A stretch of 9,137 bases of DNA, from NCBI GenBank assembly GCA_910585645.1, contig CAJUFP010000151.1:1-9137 (forward strand), read 5' to 3'. The stretch comes from an uncultured Hungatella sp. (lineage in GTDB: Bacteria; Bacillota; Clostridia; Lachnospirales; Lachnospiraceae). The position numbers were made by a program, and so were the translations under genes. Position 1 is the stretch's first letter; each line of letters starts with the position of its first letter. Below the pieces are notes generated by a model. The model did not search any database. It worked only from the letters and a program-made list of their open reading frames with translations, and was not told where the DNA came from. Below, one piece after another: positions 1-7,416 of this stretch.

Positions 1-43
1 CTTTAAGGGCTCATCGGAATGTTTGGCATATCTGAACCCGGAC
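1..43 (-). repeat. Left copy of a perfect 43-bp inverted repeat bracketing the operon
   Basis: These 43 bases are the exact reverse complement of 9090-9132; identity ends at base 44. The left copy starts at the window edge, so the repeat may be longer. Read outward (minus strand), each copy begins GTCCGGGTTC and ends GCCCTTAAAG. Each copy holds an imperfect dyad: GGGTTCA pairs with TGAGCCC (one G-U pair) and GAtATG with CATTC, around a CCAAA loop. This copy lies 46 bp beyond the yhfW stop. No U-tract follows the dyad, so a classical terminator is not well supported. The role is unknown: a terminal repeat of a mobile unit, a recombination site or a dispersed repeat are all possible. Confidence 0.9.
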
Positions 44-89
44 GGCACACAGCCTGCCTTCCCTACCTGGCCTGCGACTAAAGCCGCCT

Positions 90-1304
90 TTACTCACTCA
101 GCATCCCCGCAAATCCCTCCCCATTCTCCGGCCTGGCCACCCCAAAATACTGGCAGACGCTGGCTCCTGCGTCGGACAGCGTGTCCCGCGTCCCAAGGTA
201 CACGCCCTCCACTCCCTTTCTGTATGCCAGAAGAGGCACCCGCTCCCGGGTATGGCGGCTGTGTCCGATGTCCGGGTCATTGCCGTGATCTGCCATCACA
301 AGAAGCACATCCTCCGGCCCCATCAGCTCCATCACACGGCCGATCCCTCGGTCCGCCTCCTCCAGCACCTTTCTGTAGCGGACCGAGGACTGTCCGTGGC
401 CGGCCAGATCCGTCTCCTGTATATTGGTGCAGATAAATCCTTCCTCCATCCGCCCAAACTCTCTCAAGGTGTGTTCCATACACTCCTCAGTAGGCACACA
501 GGAAATGCTCTTTCCCATATCATTAGCCACAATATCCGCCACCTTCCCGATCAGCGTCACCGGTATCCCGGCTCCGGTCAGGATCGTGGGGACCTGCACC
601 CTTTTATCAACCCCAAAACCAAGATGCAGACACTGGTATCCCCGCTCATAAGACCTTGATCTGGCGGAGGCGATCCCGATAAATTTTCCCTCCTTAACCT
701 CCATTGCCGCCCACAGATCCTCTATGGTGTTGCCTCTGCCCCCGAACACGATCACCCGCGTAACCGTCACCACCTGCCGCGCCAGCTCGGCGATCCGGCA
801 CTCCTCCTCAAAGGAAATAAAATCCAGCGGCGCCGTCACATTGTAGCACATGCCCAGATCCGCCTCCAAATTGTCGCCAATGGTCACATACTTATCGCAC
901 AGCAAAAGCTTAAGCCCCTGCCGCTTTCGGATCTCCACCTGATGGCCATGGGCTTTCAGGTGGGCAGCCACAAGATCCGCCTTCTCCTGAAAGGGATGGG
1001 CATCCGGTTTTTTAGGTAATGTCCCCATGATCTCCTGATGCCCCATAAACGTGTCCGCGCCAAAGTGCATCAGACTGGCCCGCCCAAAATTAGCGGACGG
1101 CGAAAACTTCATCCCGGGACTCTCGGCCCCATAGGCATTCATAAGCCCCAGTCTCTCCAAGACAGGCAGCTTCATATCAGGGCAGTCCTTAAGAATACTT
1201 CTTAAGGTATTGGCCTTGTCATCTCCCCTTTCTGCCGCCTCCGCGTCATCCATGGCGCCGATCCCAAACCCGTCAAGCACAATTATCACAAATCGTTTCA
1301 ACAT
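90..1304 (-). CDS. yhfW: YhfW family phosphopentomutase-like metalloenzyme
   Basis: The 404-residue protein (E. coli YhfW is about 408) belongs to the alkaline phosphatase/phosphopentomutase superfamily of cytoplasmic two-metal enzymes. Visible metal and catalytic residues are D11 in VLDGFGIG, T85 in GADTFMGHQE (the position of the phosphorylated Thr of phosphopentomutase), D299 and H303 in ETDLAGH, D339-H340 in ADHGNDP, and H351 in HTRERVP. GKVADIVAND (253-262) also resembles phosphopentomutases. The canonical DTxTGHWE region is altered and the usual arginine-rich substrate stretch around residues 205-225 looks different, so the substrate is probably not ordinary ribose or deoxyribose phosphate. 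It is the last operon gene, and its ATG overlaps the yhfX stop by 7 bp. AGAGAGGG lies just upstream. True DeoB is the alternative, less likely because of the yhf neighbours. Confidence 0.93.
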   Translation of the reverse strand: MLKRFVIIVLDGFGIGAMDDAEAAERGDDKANTLRSILKDCPDMKLPVLERLGLMNAYGAESPGMKFSPSANFGRASLMHFGADTFMGHQEIMGTLPKKPDAHPFQEKADLVAAHLKAHGHQVEIRKRQGLKLLLCDKYVTIGDNLEADLGMCYNVTAPLDFISFEEECRIAELARQVVTVTRVIVFGGRGNTIEDLWAAMEVKEGKFIGIASARSRSYERGYQCLHLGFGVDKRVQVPTILTGAGIPVTLIGKVADIVANDMGKSISCVPTEECMEHTLREFGRMEEGFICTNIQETDLAGHGQSSVRYRKVLEEADRGIGRVMELMGPEDVLLVMADHGNDPDIGHSRHTRERVPLLAYRKGVEGVYLGTRDTLSDAGASVCQYFGVARPENGEGFAGMLSE

Positions 1305-2464
1305 TCATCCCTCTCTCTTCCCTGGCTGTCATAGATCCCCACGATCTTAGGGCTGCCGCTTCCGATCCCCTTAACCAGCACCACATCGCTCCTTGTGACA
1401 AAGATCTGAAAGCGAAATGCCATGACCACCGTATCGCCCACCTGGTATTCTCCGGGAAGCTCAAAATGATAGTCAATACTTTCGTCTGAAGGCGGCTTCA
1501 CCTCAGCCTCCTGACAGTTCCCCATCCCTTTCCCCACCAGGGCATTTCTCACATGGGACCTTCGGTAATGGCCTCCTCCGAAACAATAAGCGCTGCCGAG
1601 GAAATTGTGGGAGATCTCACTGACATACACCACCGCCGGCCGCTCCTCAAGATCCCTTACCCCATGGATAGGGGTAGTTCCGCTTAACCCGTGGCCCGGC
1701 TCCCCGCAGTTGCCGCCAAAGCGGGACATCTTGTCCAGAGTACGACAGCAGGTGGCGGAAGGTGTGTTGATCATAGAGACATCCACCCCGCAGGTTTTTA
1801 AAATCCCGGCCCCCTTCAACACTGTTTCAAGGTTTTTTGAAGGCATGATATCCCCTGCATCCTGGTCATAATAATAGCAGGGAAATGAGGTGACGCCCTT
1901 TATGTCCACATGAGGACAATGGGTTTTCATCCACAGTGCTGTCTCCCTAAGCTCCTCCAGTGGAAATCCCGCCGACTGTCCGGAGTAGATCATGTCCGAC
2001 TCCTCATAGACCCGCAGCAGCACGGCCTGCCTCTTTCCAAGTTTTGCGGCCGCCTTCTCGATCTCCCGGATCTTCTCCCCGGAATAGACGGTCATAACCT
2101 TTGGCCCCCAGGCCACCAGCTGCTCCACAAAGCCCCTGGGAGGCTGCACAAGATGGCCCACATTGCCCAGAGGGATCTTATGCTCCATCATAAGCAGAGC
2201 CTCCCTGTAGTCAACCGCCACCGCCCCCTCATACCCTAAGTTCACCAGTTCCCTGGCCAGGTACGGGTTCCTTCCCACCTGTTTCAACATAAAATATAAG
2301 GTTATCCCGCCATCCCTGGCCTTTTTCAGGATCTTTGCGGCATTTTCCAGAAACATATCCACATCGATCACATAAGAATCCGGAAGGATCCGGCCTTTCT
2401 GGTGCAGCCAAAACGCCGTCTCTACCAGTTTTTCATTTCTCCTAATCGTCTGATGAAGAAACAT
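1298..2464 (-). CDS. yhfX: YhfX family PLP-dependent, alanine-racemase-like enzyme
   Basis: The 388-residue protein (E. coli YhfX is about 387) resembles fold-type III PLP enzymes: an N-terminal alanine-racemase-like barrel followed by a C-terminal beta domain. The probable PLP lysine is K61 in FMLKQVGRNP, after the first barrel strand (residues 31-36, YVIDVD). A glycine-rich stretch at 255-265 (EPGHGLSGTTP) and SAYCFGGGHYRRSH (291-304) are candidate phosphate or substrate-binding segments. It probably acts in the cytoplasm as a racemase, epimerase or lyase on an amino-acid-like compound; the substrate is unknown. The ATG overlaps the end of yhfS by 23 bp, and AGGGTGAAAG just upstream, inside yhfS, can act as ribosome binding site. 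No in-frame ATG follows until residue 37, which would remove the first strand, so this start is preferred. Confidence 0.93.
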   Translation of the reverse strand: MFLHQTIRRNEKLVETAFWLHQKGRILPDSYVIDVDMFLENAAKILKKARDGGITLYFMLKQVGRNPYLARELVNLGYEGAVAVDYREALLMMEHKIPLGNVGHLVQPPRGFVEQLVAWGPKVMTVYSGEKIREIEKAAAKLGKRQAVLLRVYEESDMIYSGQSAGFPLEELRETALWMKTHCPHVDIKGVTSFPCYYYDQDAGDIMPSKNLETVLKGAGILKTCGVDVSMINTPSATCCRTLDKMSRFGGNCGEPGHGLSGTTPIHGVRDLEERPAVVYVSEISHNFLGSAYCFGGGHYRRSHVRNALVGKGMGNCQEAEVKPPSDESIDYHFELPGEYQVGDTVVMAFRFQIFVTRSDVVLVKGIGSGSPKIVGIYDSQGRERDEC

Positions 2465-3560
2465 CTGCTTTCACCCTTTCCATGGCTTCTTTTATGATCC
2501 TTATAACGGTATCCGCCCCTGCCCGCATGGGGTTGACGCGGATCATCCGGCGCTCCAGCAGCGGATCGGCCTGGCTGAAAGTCCCTGATATCCGGTAAAA
2601 CATGGGAACCAGCTCATACTTTGACTCCGCCCCTACAGGGCTTGGCGCCGCCCCCAGCTTCTGGGCCTCCCTAAGCACTGCCCCGGCAATATCCTCCTCA
2701 AATTCAACCAGAAGGACCTTGGACTGGGCATTGGCAAGAAACGCGTCCCGAACTCCGGCGATCTCCCCGGCTTTCAACCGCTTTGTACACGCTTCACCCA
2801 CCGAAGCCTGGATGGCCAGAGCCACCGGGGCGTAGGTCAGACCGAAAAGCACATCCATAGCCTCGTGCCCCTGAACCTGCATCCCTCCCGAATAATTTTC
2901 CAAAACCAGCTTATCCATGTAGCTCTTCTTACCTATTATGATCCCGATCCCCTCCGGCCCCAGCAGTTTAAATGACGAAAAGCAGGACAGATCCGCGCCG
3001 CACTGCACCCCTGTCCGTGGCTCCTTCATCACGGCATAATTGTCATCTGTGAGAATGGGGACAGATGCCCGGCTCTGAATGGTCCGGATCACCTCCTCCA
3101 TGTCATACCTGTCGTCAGGCTTCTGCCTGGTGTACTGCACCAGCGCACCCTTTATGTCTTTCTCCCTTCCTAAGACCTCCTCAATCTGAACGCAGTCGTT
3201 AAAGTCCGCCTCCACCGGTATAAGGCCCAGCATAGACAGAGTCGTCTTCGTCGTGCTGTAGATAGGGGCCTTGTGTACCAATATCTTATCCCCGCATTTC
3301 ATCATGGCATGGAGCCCCAGACGGATAGCCCCGCTGCCCGCCCCTCTCACCAGCATACAGGCCTCCGCGTCAAAGATCCGGGCAATGACCTTCTCCGCCT
3401 TCCGGGTCGTGACCGGCTTTCCCGCCTCCGGCGAAAGCCCCAGATCGCCTCTGCTTAAAACCTGATGCCCCTCAAACTCCCTTGTAATACTGTCGATCAC
3501 TTTAAACTGAAGCTGTGTGGCTTCCTCCACTGTCATGCTTCTCAACGGATACGTCCGCAT
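2442..3560 (-). CDS. yhfS: YhfS family PLP-dependent (fold-type I) aminotransferase-like enzyme
   Basis: The 372-residue protein (E. coli YhfS is about 361) is a fold-type I PLP enzyme related to aminotransferases and Cys/Met-metabolism lyases. GAGSGAIR at 73-80 is the expected phosphate-cup turn, D172/D173 in ILTDDNYAV the residue contacting the pyridine nitrogen, and K198 in SCFSSFKLLGPEG the Schiff-base lysine. C-terminal MFYRISGTFSQAD and RMIRVNPMRAG supply a candidate carboxylate-binding arginine. All key residues are present, so it is probably active; whether it transaminates, eliminates or cleaves cannot be told from sequence. The start lies 4 bp after the php stop with GAGGGTGAAAGG ahead of the ATG. 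The 10-mer AGGGTGAAAG is shared with the yhfX start region. In E. coli yhfS is the last gene of the operon; here it is internal. Confidence 0.93.
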   Translation of the reverse strand: MRTYPLRSMTVEEATQLQFKVIDSITREFEGHQVLSRGDLGLSPEAGKPVTTRKAEKVIARIFDAEACMLVRGAGSGAIRLGLHAMMKCGDKILVHKAPIYSTTKTTLSMLGLIPVEADFNDCVQIEEVLGREKDIKGALVQYTRQKPDDRYDMEEVIRTIQSRASVPILTDDNYAVMKEPRTGVQCGADLSCFSSFKLLGPEGIGIIIGKKSYMDKLVLENYSGGMQVQGHEAMDVLFGLTYAPVALAIQASVGEACTKRLKAGEIAGVRDAFLANAQSKVLLVEFEEDIAGAVLREAQKLGAAPSPVGAESKYELVPMFYRISGTFSQADPLLERRMIRVNPMRAGADTVIRIIKEAMERVKADVSSSDD

Positions 3561-3564
3561 CCTT

Positions 3565-4491
3565 TCACCCTCTTTCCCCCAGGATCCGCCTGGGATTATG
3601 TAGCAGCATCATGTCAATACTTTCCGCGGTCACTCCATATGCCTTTATCATGGGAAGAAAATCCGTAAATAAATACGCATACCCCAGGCCGCCTCTGGAT
3701 TTCAAATGGGATTTTCTGGTAATATCCATGGAAAGCACCACCTGGGATATCGCTCCCCTCTCCTGAATCTCCCAAAGGGCCTTGGCCCGAAATGAGTCCG
3801 GACAGTACCCCTCCTTTCCGATCGTGTCAAAACCGATATTTACTCCCGTCTCCAGAACCGAATAAATGGTTTCCATATTCTGGGACAAGTCCATATGTCC
3901 GATGATGATCTTTGAAGGCAAAACCCCCCGCTCTATGAGAAACTGGGCCTGCTGTCTCCCCAGGGTCCCCAGAGTGGTGTGAGTAGTTACAGGCGCTCCC
4001 GTCATCACAGCGGCCCTTGCGGCAGCATCCAGGATCTTTGCCTCCTGATCCTTCATCTCCTGCCTGCTGGTTCCGATCTCCCCCACAGCCCAGGCCTTTA
4101 TGCTGCCGCCCTCTATCCCACAGGTAATCTCCTGCGCCATGAAAACTGCCAGTTCCTCCGCGGTCTGCTCACGAACCCATGGAGGCAGAAACGGCTCCTT
4201 GTAAAACCCGGTACAGGGCAGGATGTTGATCCCCGATTCCCTGGCGACCGCCTGGATATAGGCGACGTCCCTTCCCATTCCGATATTGGTCACTTCCAGA
4301 ATATTCCTCACACCGTACTGATAAAGCTCCTTTAACTCCTTTACCGTTTCCTCAAAACAGTCCAGGCGGCAGTCGTCGTCTCCCTTTATCCCGGACAGAT
4401 CCAGCGCCATGTGTTCATGCATCAGCGTGTAACCATACATGCCTTTGCCGAATCCCCCTCCGCCCTGACTGCCATGCGCATTAGCTGTCAT
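3565..4491 (-). CDS. php: Phosphotriesterase homology protein (Php/YhfV), amidohydrolase superfamily
   Basis: The 308-residue TIM-barrel hydrolase closely resembles E. coli Php (292 residues), sharing stretches such as VRNxxExTN, FDTIGK and LSMDITRxSHLK. Metal-site residues are H25 and H27 (LMHEHM), E138 (VGEIGTS), H171 (TTHTT), H199 (GHMDL) and D256 (SMDIT). E138 sits where phosphotriesterase has its carboxylated lysine, as in E. coli Php. True phosphotriesterase activity is not expected; relatives include lactonases and esterases, and the substrate is unknown. I chose the ATG at 4491: GGAGG lies 9 nt upstream and the gene overlaps the amidase stop by 11 bp. An upstream ATG at 4563 would add 24 unrelated residues. 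The ATG at 4440 would give a protein slightly shorter than Php. The N-terminal glycine-rich stretch before residue 18 is extra compared with E. coli. Confidence 0.94.
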   Translation of the reverse strand: MTANAHGSQGGGGFGKGMYGYTLMHEHMALDLSGIKGDDDCRLDCFEETVKELKELYQYGVRNILEVTNIGMGRDVAYIQAVARESGINILPCTGFYKEPFLPPWVREQTAEELAVFMAQEITCGIEGGSIKAWAVGEIGTSRQEMKDQEAKILDAAARAAVMTGAPVTTHTTLGTLGRQQAQFLIERGVLPSKIIIGHMDLSQNMETIYSVLETGVNIGFDTIGKEGYCPDSFRAKALWEIQERGAISQVVLSMDITRKSHLKSRGGLGYAYLFTDFLPMIKAYGVTAESIDMMLLHNPRRILGERG

Positions 4492-5590
4492 AAAGCCCTG
4501 CCTCCAACACCCCATAAGGGAAATACGCGTCCATGTTTCTGAAATACCGCTCCAACAGTTCATCCTTCACCGCCGGAAATCTGCGGGCGATCCCAAACAG
4601 CCGCCGGATCTTCTCAGGCTCTGACTGACACATCAGGACATAGCCGCTTGCCAGACCGCCATCGGGGATGCACAAAGCCGTAGCTCCCGCCATATTGGCT
4701 GCACGGATAAAATACTTTCCGCTTTTTGCCTGATCCGCCTGAGTCTCCCGGTCAAAATGCCCCAGAATACTGTCCCCCAGACCGTCCACATCAATCCTCT
4801 TCTCATAGTGGATCACCACGTCCCACAAAGGCAGCTGTTCCCGCAAAAAGGCGATCAACGGTTCCCGCTCATGATTAAGAGGAGGAAACTCCCTGGCTTC
4901 CAGACGGATGCTCCCCGTCCCTCTCTCTGCGCCGCCTTCCGGCTGTCCGTCCGCCTTCTGCCGCCTGCCCAGATCGCCCCGGAGCTTCTCCTTCACCCAA
5001 TCCGGACACACCACAGACCACTGCTGCTCCTCTTCAAAACCGCCGCTTTTCAGATCGATTTCCAGCCCCAGTCCCGCCGCTTCCTCCAGCACTTCCAGAT
5101 CCCTGGCGATAAATCCCAGGGAGGGCGTAAAGCACAGTCCGTCGGTAGAGCGCTTCTCGTATCGTTTCATGTGTTCCCGCTCAAGAAGAGGACTGATAAA
5201 CCCGTAACACTGTAAACTCATGGCCGGGGCCAGCACGGATCCTCCTCCGTCTGTCCCGATTCCCAGATCATTTATGCCCAGAAACACATTGATGGCAGTG
5301 CCGCTGCTGGAACCGGTCATAGGCATGCCGGTCAGAGGATTTTTCAGCATCATGTCCACGGCTCTCCCGTTGACGCTGCACTGGTCCAGCGTGTGCAGCT
5401 CATACCCCTTTTCCCGCAAAGTCCGCAGAAGTTTCAGAGGAATCGGCGCCACATCCTTCACCCCAAGATAATGCACCCTGTCAAACCGCTCTGCGGCGTG
5501 AATCGCCTGGGGGTACACCTTCTTCACAGAACCATAGGGGTTTTTCAGCGCCAGAAATGTCTGCTGGGCCAGCCCGATGGCCCGCCTCAT
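4481..5590 (-). CDS. Amidase-signature family hydrolase inserted in the yhf operon
   Basis: The 369-residue protein has the amidase-signature fold (relatives: GatA, fatty acid amide hydrolase, malonamidase). The Lys-cisSer-Ser triad is visible: K45 in YLGVKD, S94 in TGSSSGTA and nucleophile S118 in GTDGGGSVLAPA. The 24-residue gap between the serines matches fatty acid amide hydrolase (S217-S241). NPLTG before the serine motif, FTPSLGFIARDLEVL (154-168) and AANMAGATALCIPDGGLASG (297-316) also fit the family. It is short for the family (usually about 450-500) and K45-S94 spacing is only 49 residues, so the N-terminal part is compressed. A charged stretch at 185-233 looks like a lineage insertion. 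It probably hydrolyses an amide in the cytoplasm; substrate unknown. It overlaps yhfU by ATGA, with AAGGGG 8 nt upstream. It has no counterpart in the E. coli yhf operon. Confidence 0.88.
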   Translation of the reverse strand: MRRAIGLAQQTFLALKNPYGSVKKVYPQAIHAAERFDRVHYLGVKDVAPIPLKLLRTLREKGYELHTLDQCSVNGRAVDMMLKNPLTGMPMTGSSSGTAINVFLGINDLGIGTDGGGSVLAPAMSLQCYGFISPLLEREHMKRYEKRSTDGLCFTPSLGFIARDLEVLEEAAGLGLEIDLKSGGFEEEQQWSVVCPDWVKEKLRGDLGRRQKADGQPEGGAERGTGSIRLEAREFPPLNHEREPLIAFLREQLPLWDVVIHYEKRIDVDGLGDSILGHFDRETQADQAKSGKYFIRAANMAGATALCIPDGGLASGYVLMCQSEPEKIRRLFGIARRFPAVKDELLERYFRNMDAYFPYGVLEAGLYDS

Positions 5591-5943
5591 CCCAGGATCC
5601 CCTTCATAATAACGGGAATCACACGGCTTGCCGCCTCCGGTACAAAGCCAAAAGCCTTTTTTCCGTTTTTAACGGCGTCCAAAATCTCCTCATCCTTTAA
5701 AACCTTCCCTACCATGGCAACCGTAATACATTTATCCATACCGTTCATGGCGATGGCCATCCCCAGAGCCCCGCCGGCCCCGGTCTGGCAGGAGCCAAAG
5801 TAATAATCCGCCTGACCGCCTTTTAAAGCCATGGCTGCCTGAAGGTCAGGCATAACCGTAACCTCCACCTGGCCGTCTCCGTATTTTTCAATCAACTCCG
5901 CATTCTCTTTTTTATTCAGTGCTCCGCCCACTACAATCTTCAT
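5587..5943 (-). CDS. yhfU: YhfU family protein (DUF2620)
   Basis: The 118-residue protein (E. coli YhfU is about 117) is a small soluble protein of unknown function. It begins with a beta strand and glycine turn (MKIVVGGA). The family hallmark is a conserved run near residues 46-63, ADYYFGSCQTGAGGALGMA, matching E. coli DYYxGxCNTGAGxALxxA. KKAFGFVPEA (95-104) is also like E. coli. No signal peptide or membrane span is seen. Its constant place beside yhfT suggests a partner or accessory role for the membrane protein, but that is inference. The ATG at 5943 is chosen because GGAGG lies 5 nt upstream and the length fits; the frame extends to a TTG at 5964 with no good ribosome binding site. It starts 33 bp after yhfT and overlaps the amidase gene by 4 bp. 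Confidence 0.92.
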   Translation of the reverse strand: MKIVVGGALNKKENAELIEKYGDGQVEVTVMPDLQAAMALKGGQADYYFGSCQTGAGGALGMAIAMNGMDKCITVAMVGKVLKDEEILDAVKNGKKAFGFVPEAASRVIPVIMKGILG

Positions 5944-5976
5944 CGTGTCCTCCATTCTTTTCAAATATCTGCGTCT

Positions 5977-7296
5977 TTACAGTAACGAAAGCCCCAAAAG
6001 CTTAATAAGATTTGCCACAAATCCCATAGCGATCGTAACCACCGGTCCCACCGCCATAGGGATAAGGAAAGGTTTTTTCGCGCATTTGTTCATCATCCAC
6101 ACGATCATCACGATCATGGATCCTACATAGGACATGCCCACCTCATTCATGATGGCCGCTGAGGCCGTAAATCCTCCCACCAGCAGGGCCACTTCCAGGA
6201 TCTGAGACATGGCATTGCGGATATGGTCGCCAAGCTCTCTTAAGGCAGGGAACCGGTCCAGCATATTTCCCACGCTTCCCAGGAAAAAAGTCTCCAGAGT
6301 AATGACCCCGGCGCCGCTTACAAAAGCCAAAACACAGGTTATAGGGGTAGAAAGCCCCATGGAAGCGCAGAACATTCCGATCGCCACGGAAAAGTAAGCG
6401 CCTGCCGGTGAAAACACGCCGGTAACGATGGCGGTGGTGTACACCAGCGGAATATACCCTACCGCCCGTATGCAGGAAACCAAAGCCGCCTGGGCAAACT
6501 CATGTTTCATCTGCAGTGGTCCTGAGATTACGTCCGTGGTCAGAAGGCACTGGGAGGAAGCCACGGAAAGCAGTCCGCCCATAACCAGAAAATACTTCCA
6601 GTTCTTCTTAATGCGGTTTACATTATCCGCAAAAATATTGGTCAGGTCCGCGCCGATGGCCTCACTCTTGACCCGCACCGTAAACACGATCATCACAATG
6701 GTTCCCGCCAGCATGGCCATGCCGTCGGCGTTCAGGGAAAGTTTCAACTCCCCAAACTGAAAAACTCCGAAATTTTTAATCAATACATAAACTGCCAGGG
6801 TGATAATTGCCGTTACAGCTCCCTTTTTCACCCCATGCTGATAAGCTGTGGCCAGAGCCGGGAAGATGGCAAAGGTAGCCACCACAATATCAGCCACATT
6901 TCCGATGTAGGGAAGGAAATTTACCGGCAGAGCGGCAAAAAGCCCTGAGATGGACGACATAAACGCCACAACCAGAAGTCCCCACACAGCGCCCACTGCC
7001 GCCGAGATCACGGTTCCCTTAGGCGAATCCGGACACCAGGTTCCGATAATATCTCCCATCAGAAGAAATGTGTGGATGATAATGATCCCCATAGCTATGG
7101 AATTGGTAAATCCAAATCCCACGATCAATCCGAAACTTACGGCAAAGGATGTGGCTGCCAGTGACTTCCGGTCCATCCTTCCGCTGAAATATTCCGTGTA
7201 CACAGGGCGGAATCCGTCATTGTACACCGCTACGTTTTTATTGGCCAAGATCGAAGACATCGCGCCAATCCCGGCTGCCAGCAAATAATTCAACAT
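5977..7296 (-). CDS. yhfT: YhfT family polytopic inner-membrane protein, probable transporter
   Basis: The 439-residue protein (E. coli YhfT is about 434) is very hydrophobic, with roughly ten or eleven probable membrane spans, for example near 2-18, 48-64, 67-85, 96-113, 136-152, 159-174, 192-207, 235-250, 283-310, 318-341, 368-383 and 388-402, plus a C-terminal one at 411-436. Some of these may be re-entrant rather than full spans. Conserved family stretches include AVYNDGFRP (23-31), ALPVNFL (122-128), HIRNAMSQILEVALLVG (358-374) and IRAVGYIPL (276-284). The abundance of Gly and small residues fits a transporter, presumably for the substrate of the encoded enzymes (inference). Of two ATGs, 7296 is preferred: GGAGG lies 7 nt upstream, versus 1 nt for the ATG at 7302. 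It is the first of seven closely packed genes. Confidence 0.93.
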   Translation of the reverse strand: MLNYLLAAGIGAMSSILANKNVAVYNDGFRPVYTEYFSGRMDRKSLAATSFAVSFGLIVGFGFTNSIAMGIIIIHTFLLMGDIIGTWCPDSPKGTVISAAVGAVWGLLVVAFMSSISGLFAALPVNFLPYIGNVADIVVATFAIFPALATAYQHGVKKGAVTAIITLAVYVLIKNFGVFQFGELKLSLNADGMAMLAGTIVMIVFTVRVKSEAIGADLTNIFADNVNRIKKNWKYFLVMGGLLSVASSQCLLTTDVISGPLQMKHEFAQAALVSCIRAVGYIPLVYTTAIVTGVFSPAGAYFSVAIGMFCASMGLSTPITCVLAFVSGAGVITLETFFLGSVGNMLDRFPALRELGDHIRNAMSQILEVALLVGGFTASAAIMNEVGMSYVGSMIVMIVWMMNKCAKKPFLIPMAVGPVVTIAMGFVANLIKLLGLSLL

Positions 7297-7416
7297 GATC
7301 ATTCCTCCATTTTCGTTTTGTTTTGGTTTTCGTTTCTCCCGCGCCCGGCTCCTTTTCCTCCTTTCCTTCGCCGCGCCTATGTATCTAGTGTAGCATTGTC
7401 TGTTAAACCTACGGTT
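7297..7416 (-). promoter_or_regulatory. yhfY-yhfT intergenic leader with A-rich repeats and possible promoter
   Basis: This 120-bp gap is the largest break within the structural part of the operon. Read on the minus strand it holds, in order, a small inverted repeat (AAACC/GGTTT, 7405-7417, overlapping the yhfY stop), TGCTACACT (an extended -10-like element with no good -35), a purine stretch with an extra AGGAGG, a GC patch, and a low-complexity run built from AAAAC-like units just before the GGAGG of yhfT. A weak internal promoter is possible but not well supported. The A-rich run could keep the yhfT start unstructured and raise translation. Confidence 0.35.

Noticed and set aside
44..89. 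Intrinsic terminator after yhfW
   Set aside because: Only short imperfect stems (for example GCGGC/GTCGC) without a U-run were found.
23..436. Plus-strand open frame of 137 codons over the yhfW 3' end
   Set aside because: It is proline-rich, antisense to a well-supported gene, has no family resemblance and no convincing ribosome binding site. The same applies to the other long plus-strand frames opposite php, the amidase gene, yhfU and yhfZ.
1411..1426. cre-like sequence TGAAAGCGAAATGC
   Set aside because: It deviates from the catabolite-response consensus at several positions and lies inside yhfX coding sequence.
4492..4563. Upstream ATG extension of php adding 24 residues
   Set aside because: It lies within the amidase coding region, has no homology to Php N-termini and lacks a good ribosome binding site, while the ATG at 4491 has GGAGG 9 nt upstream.
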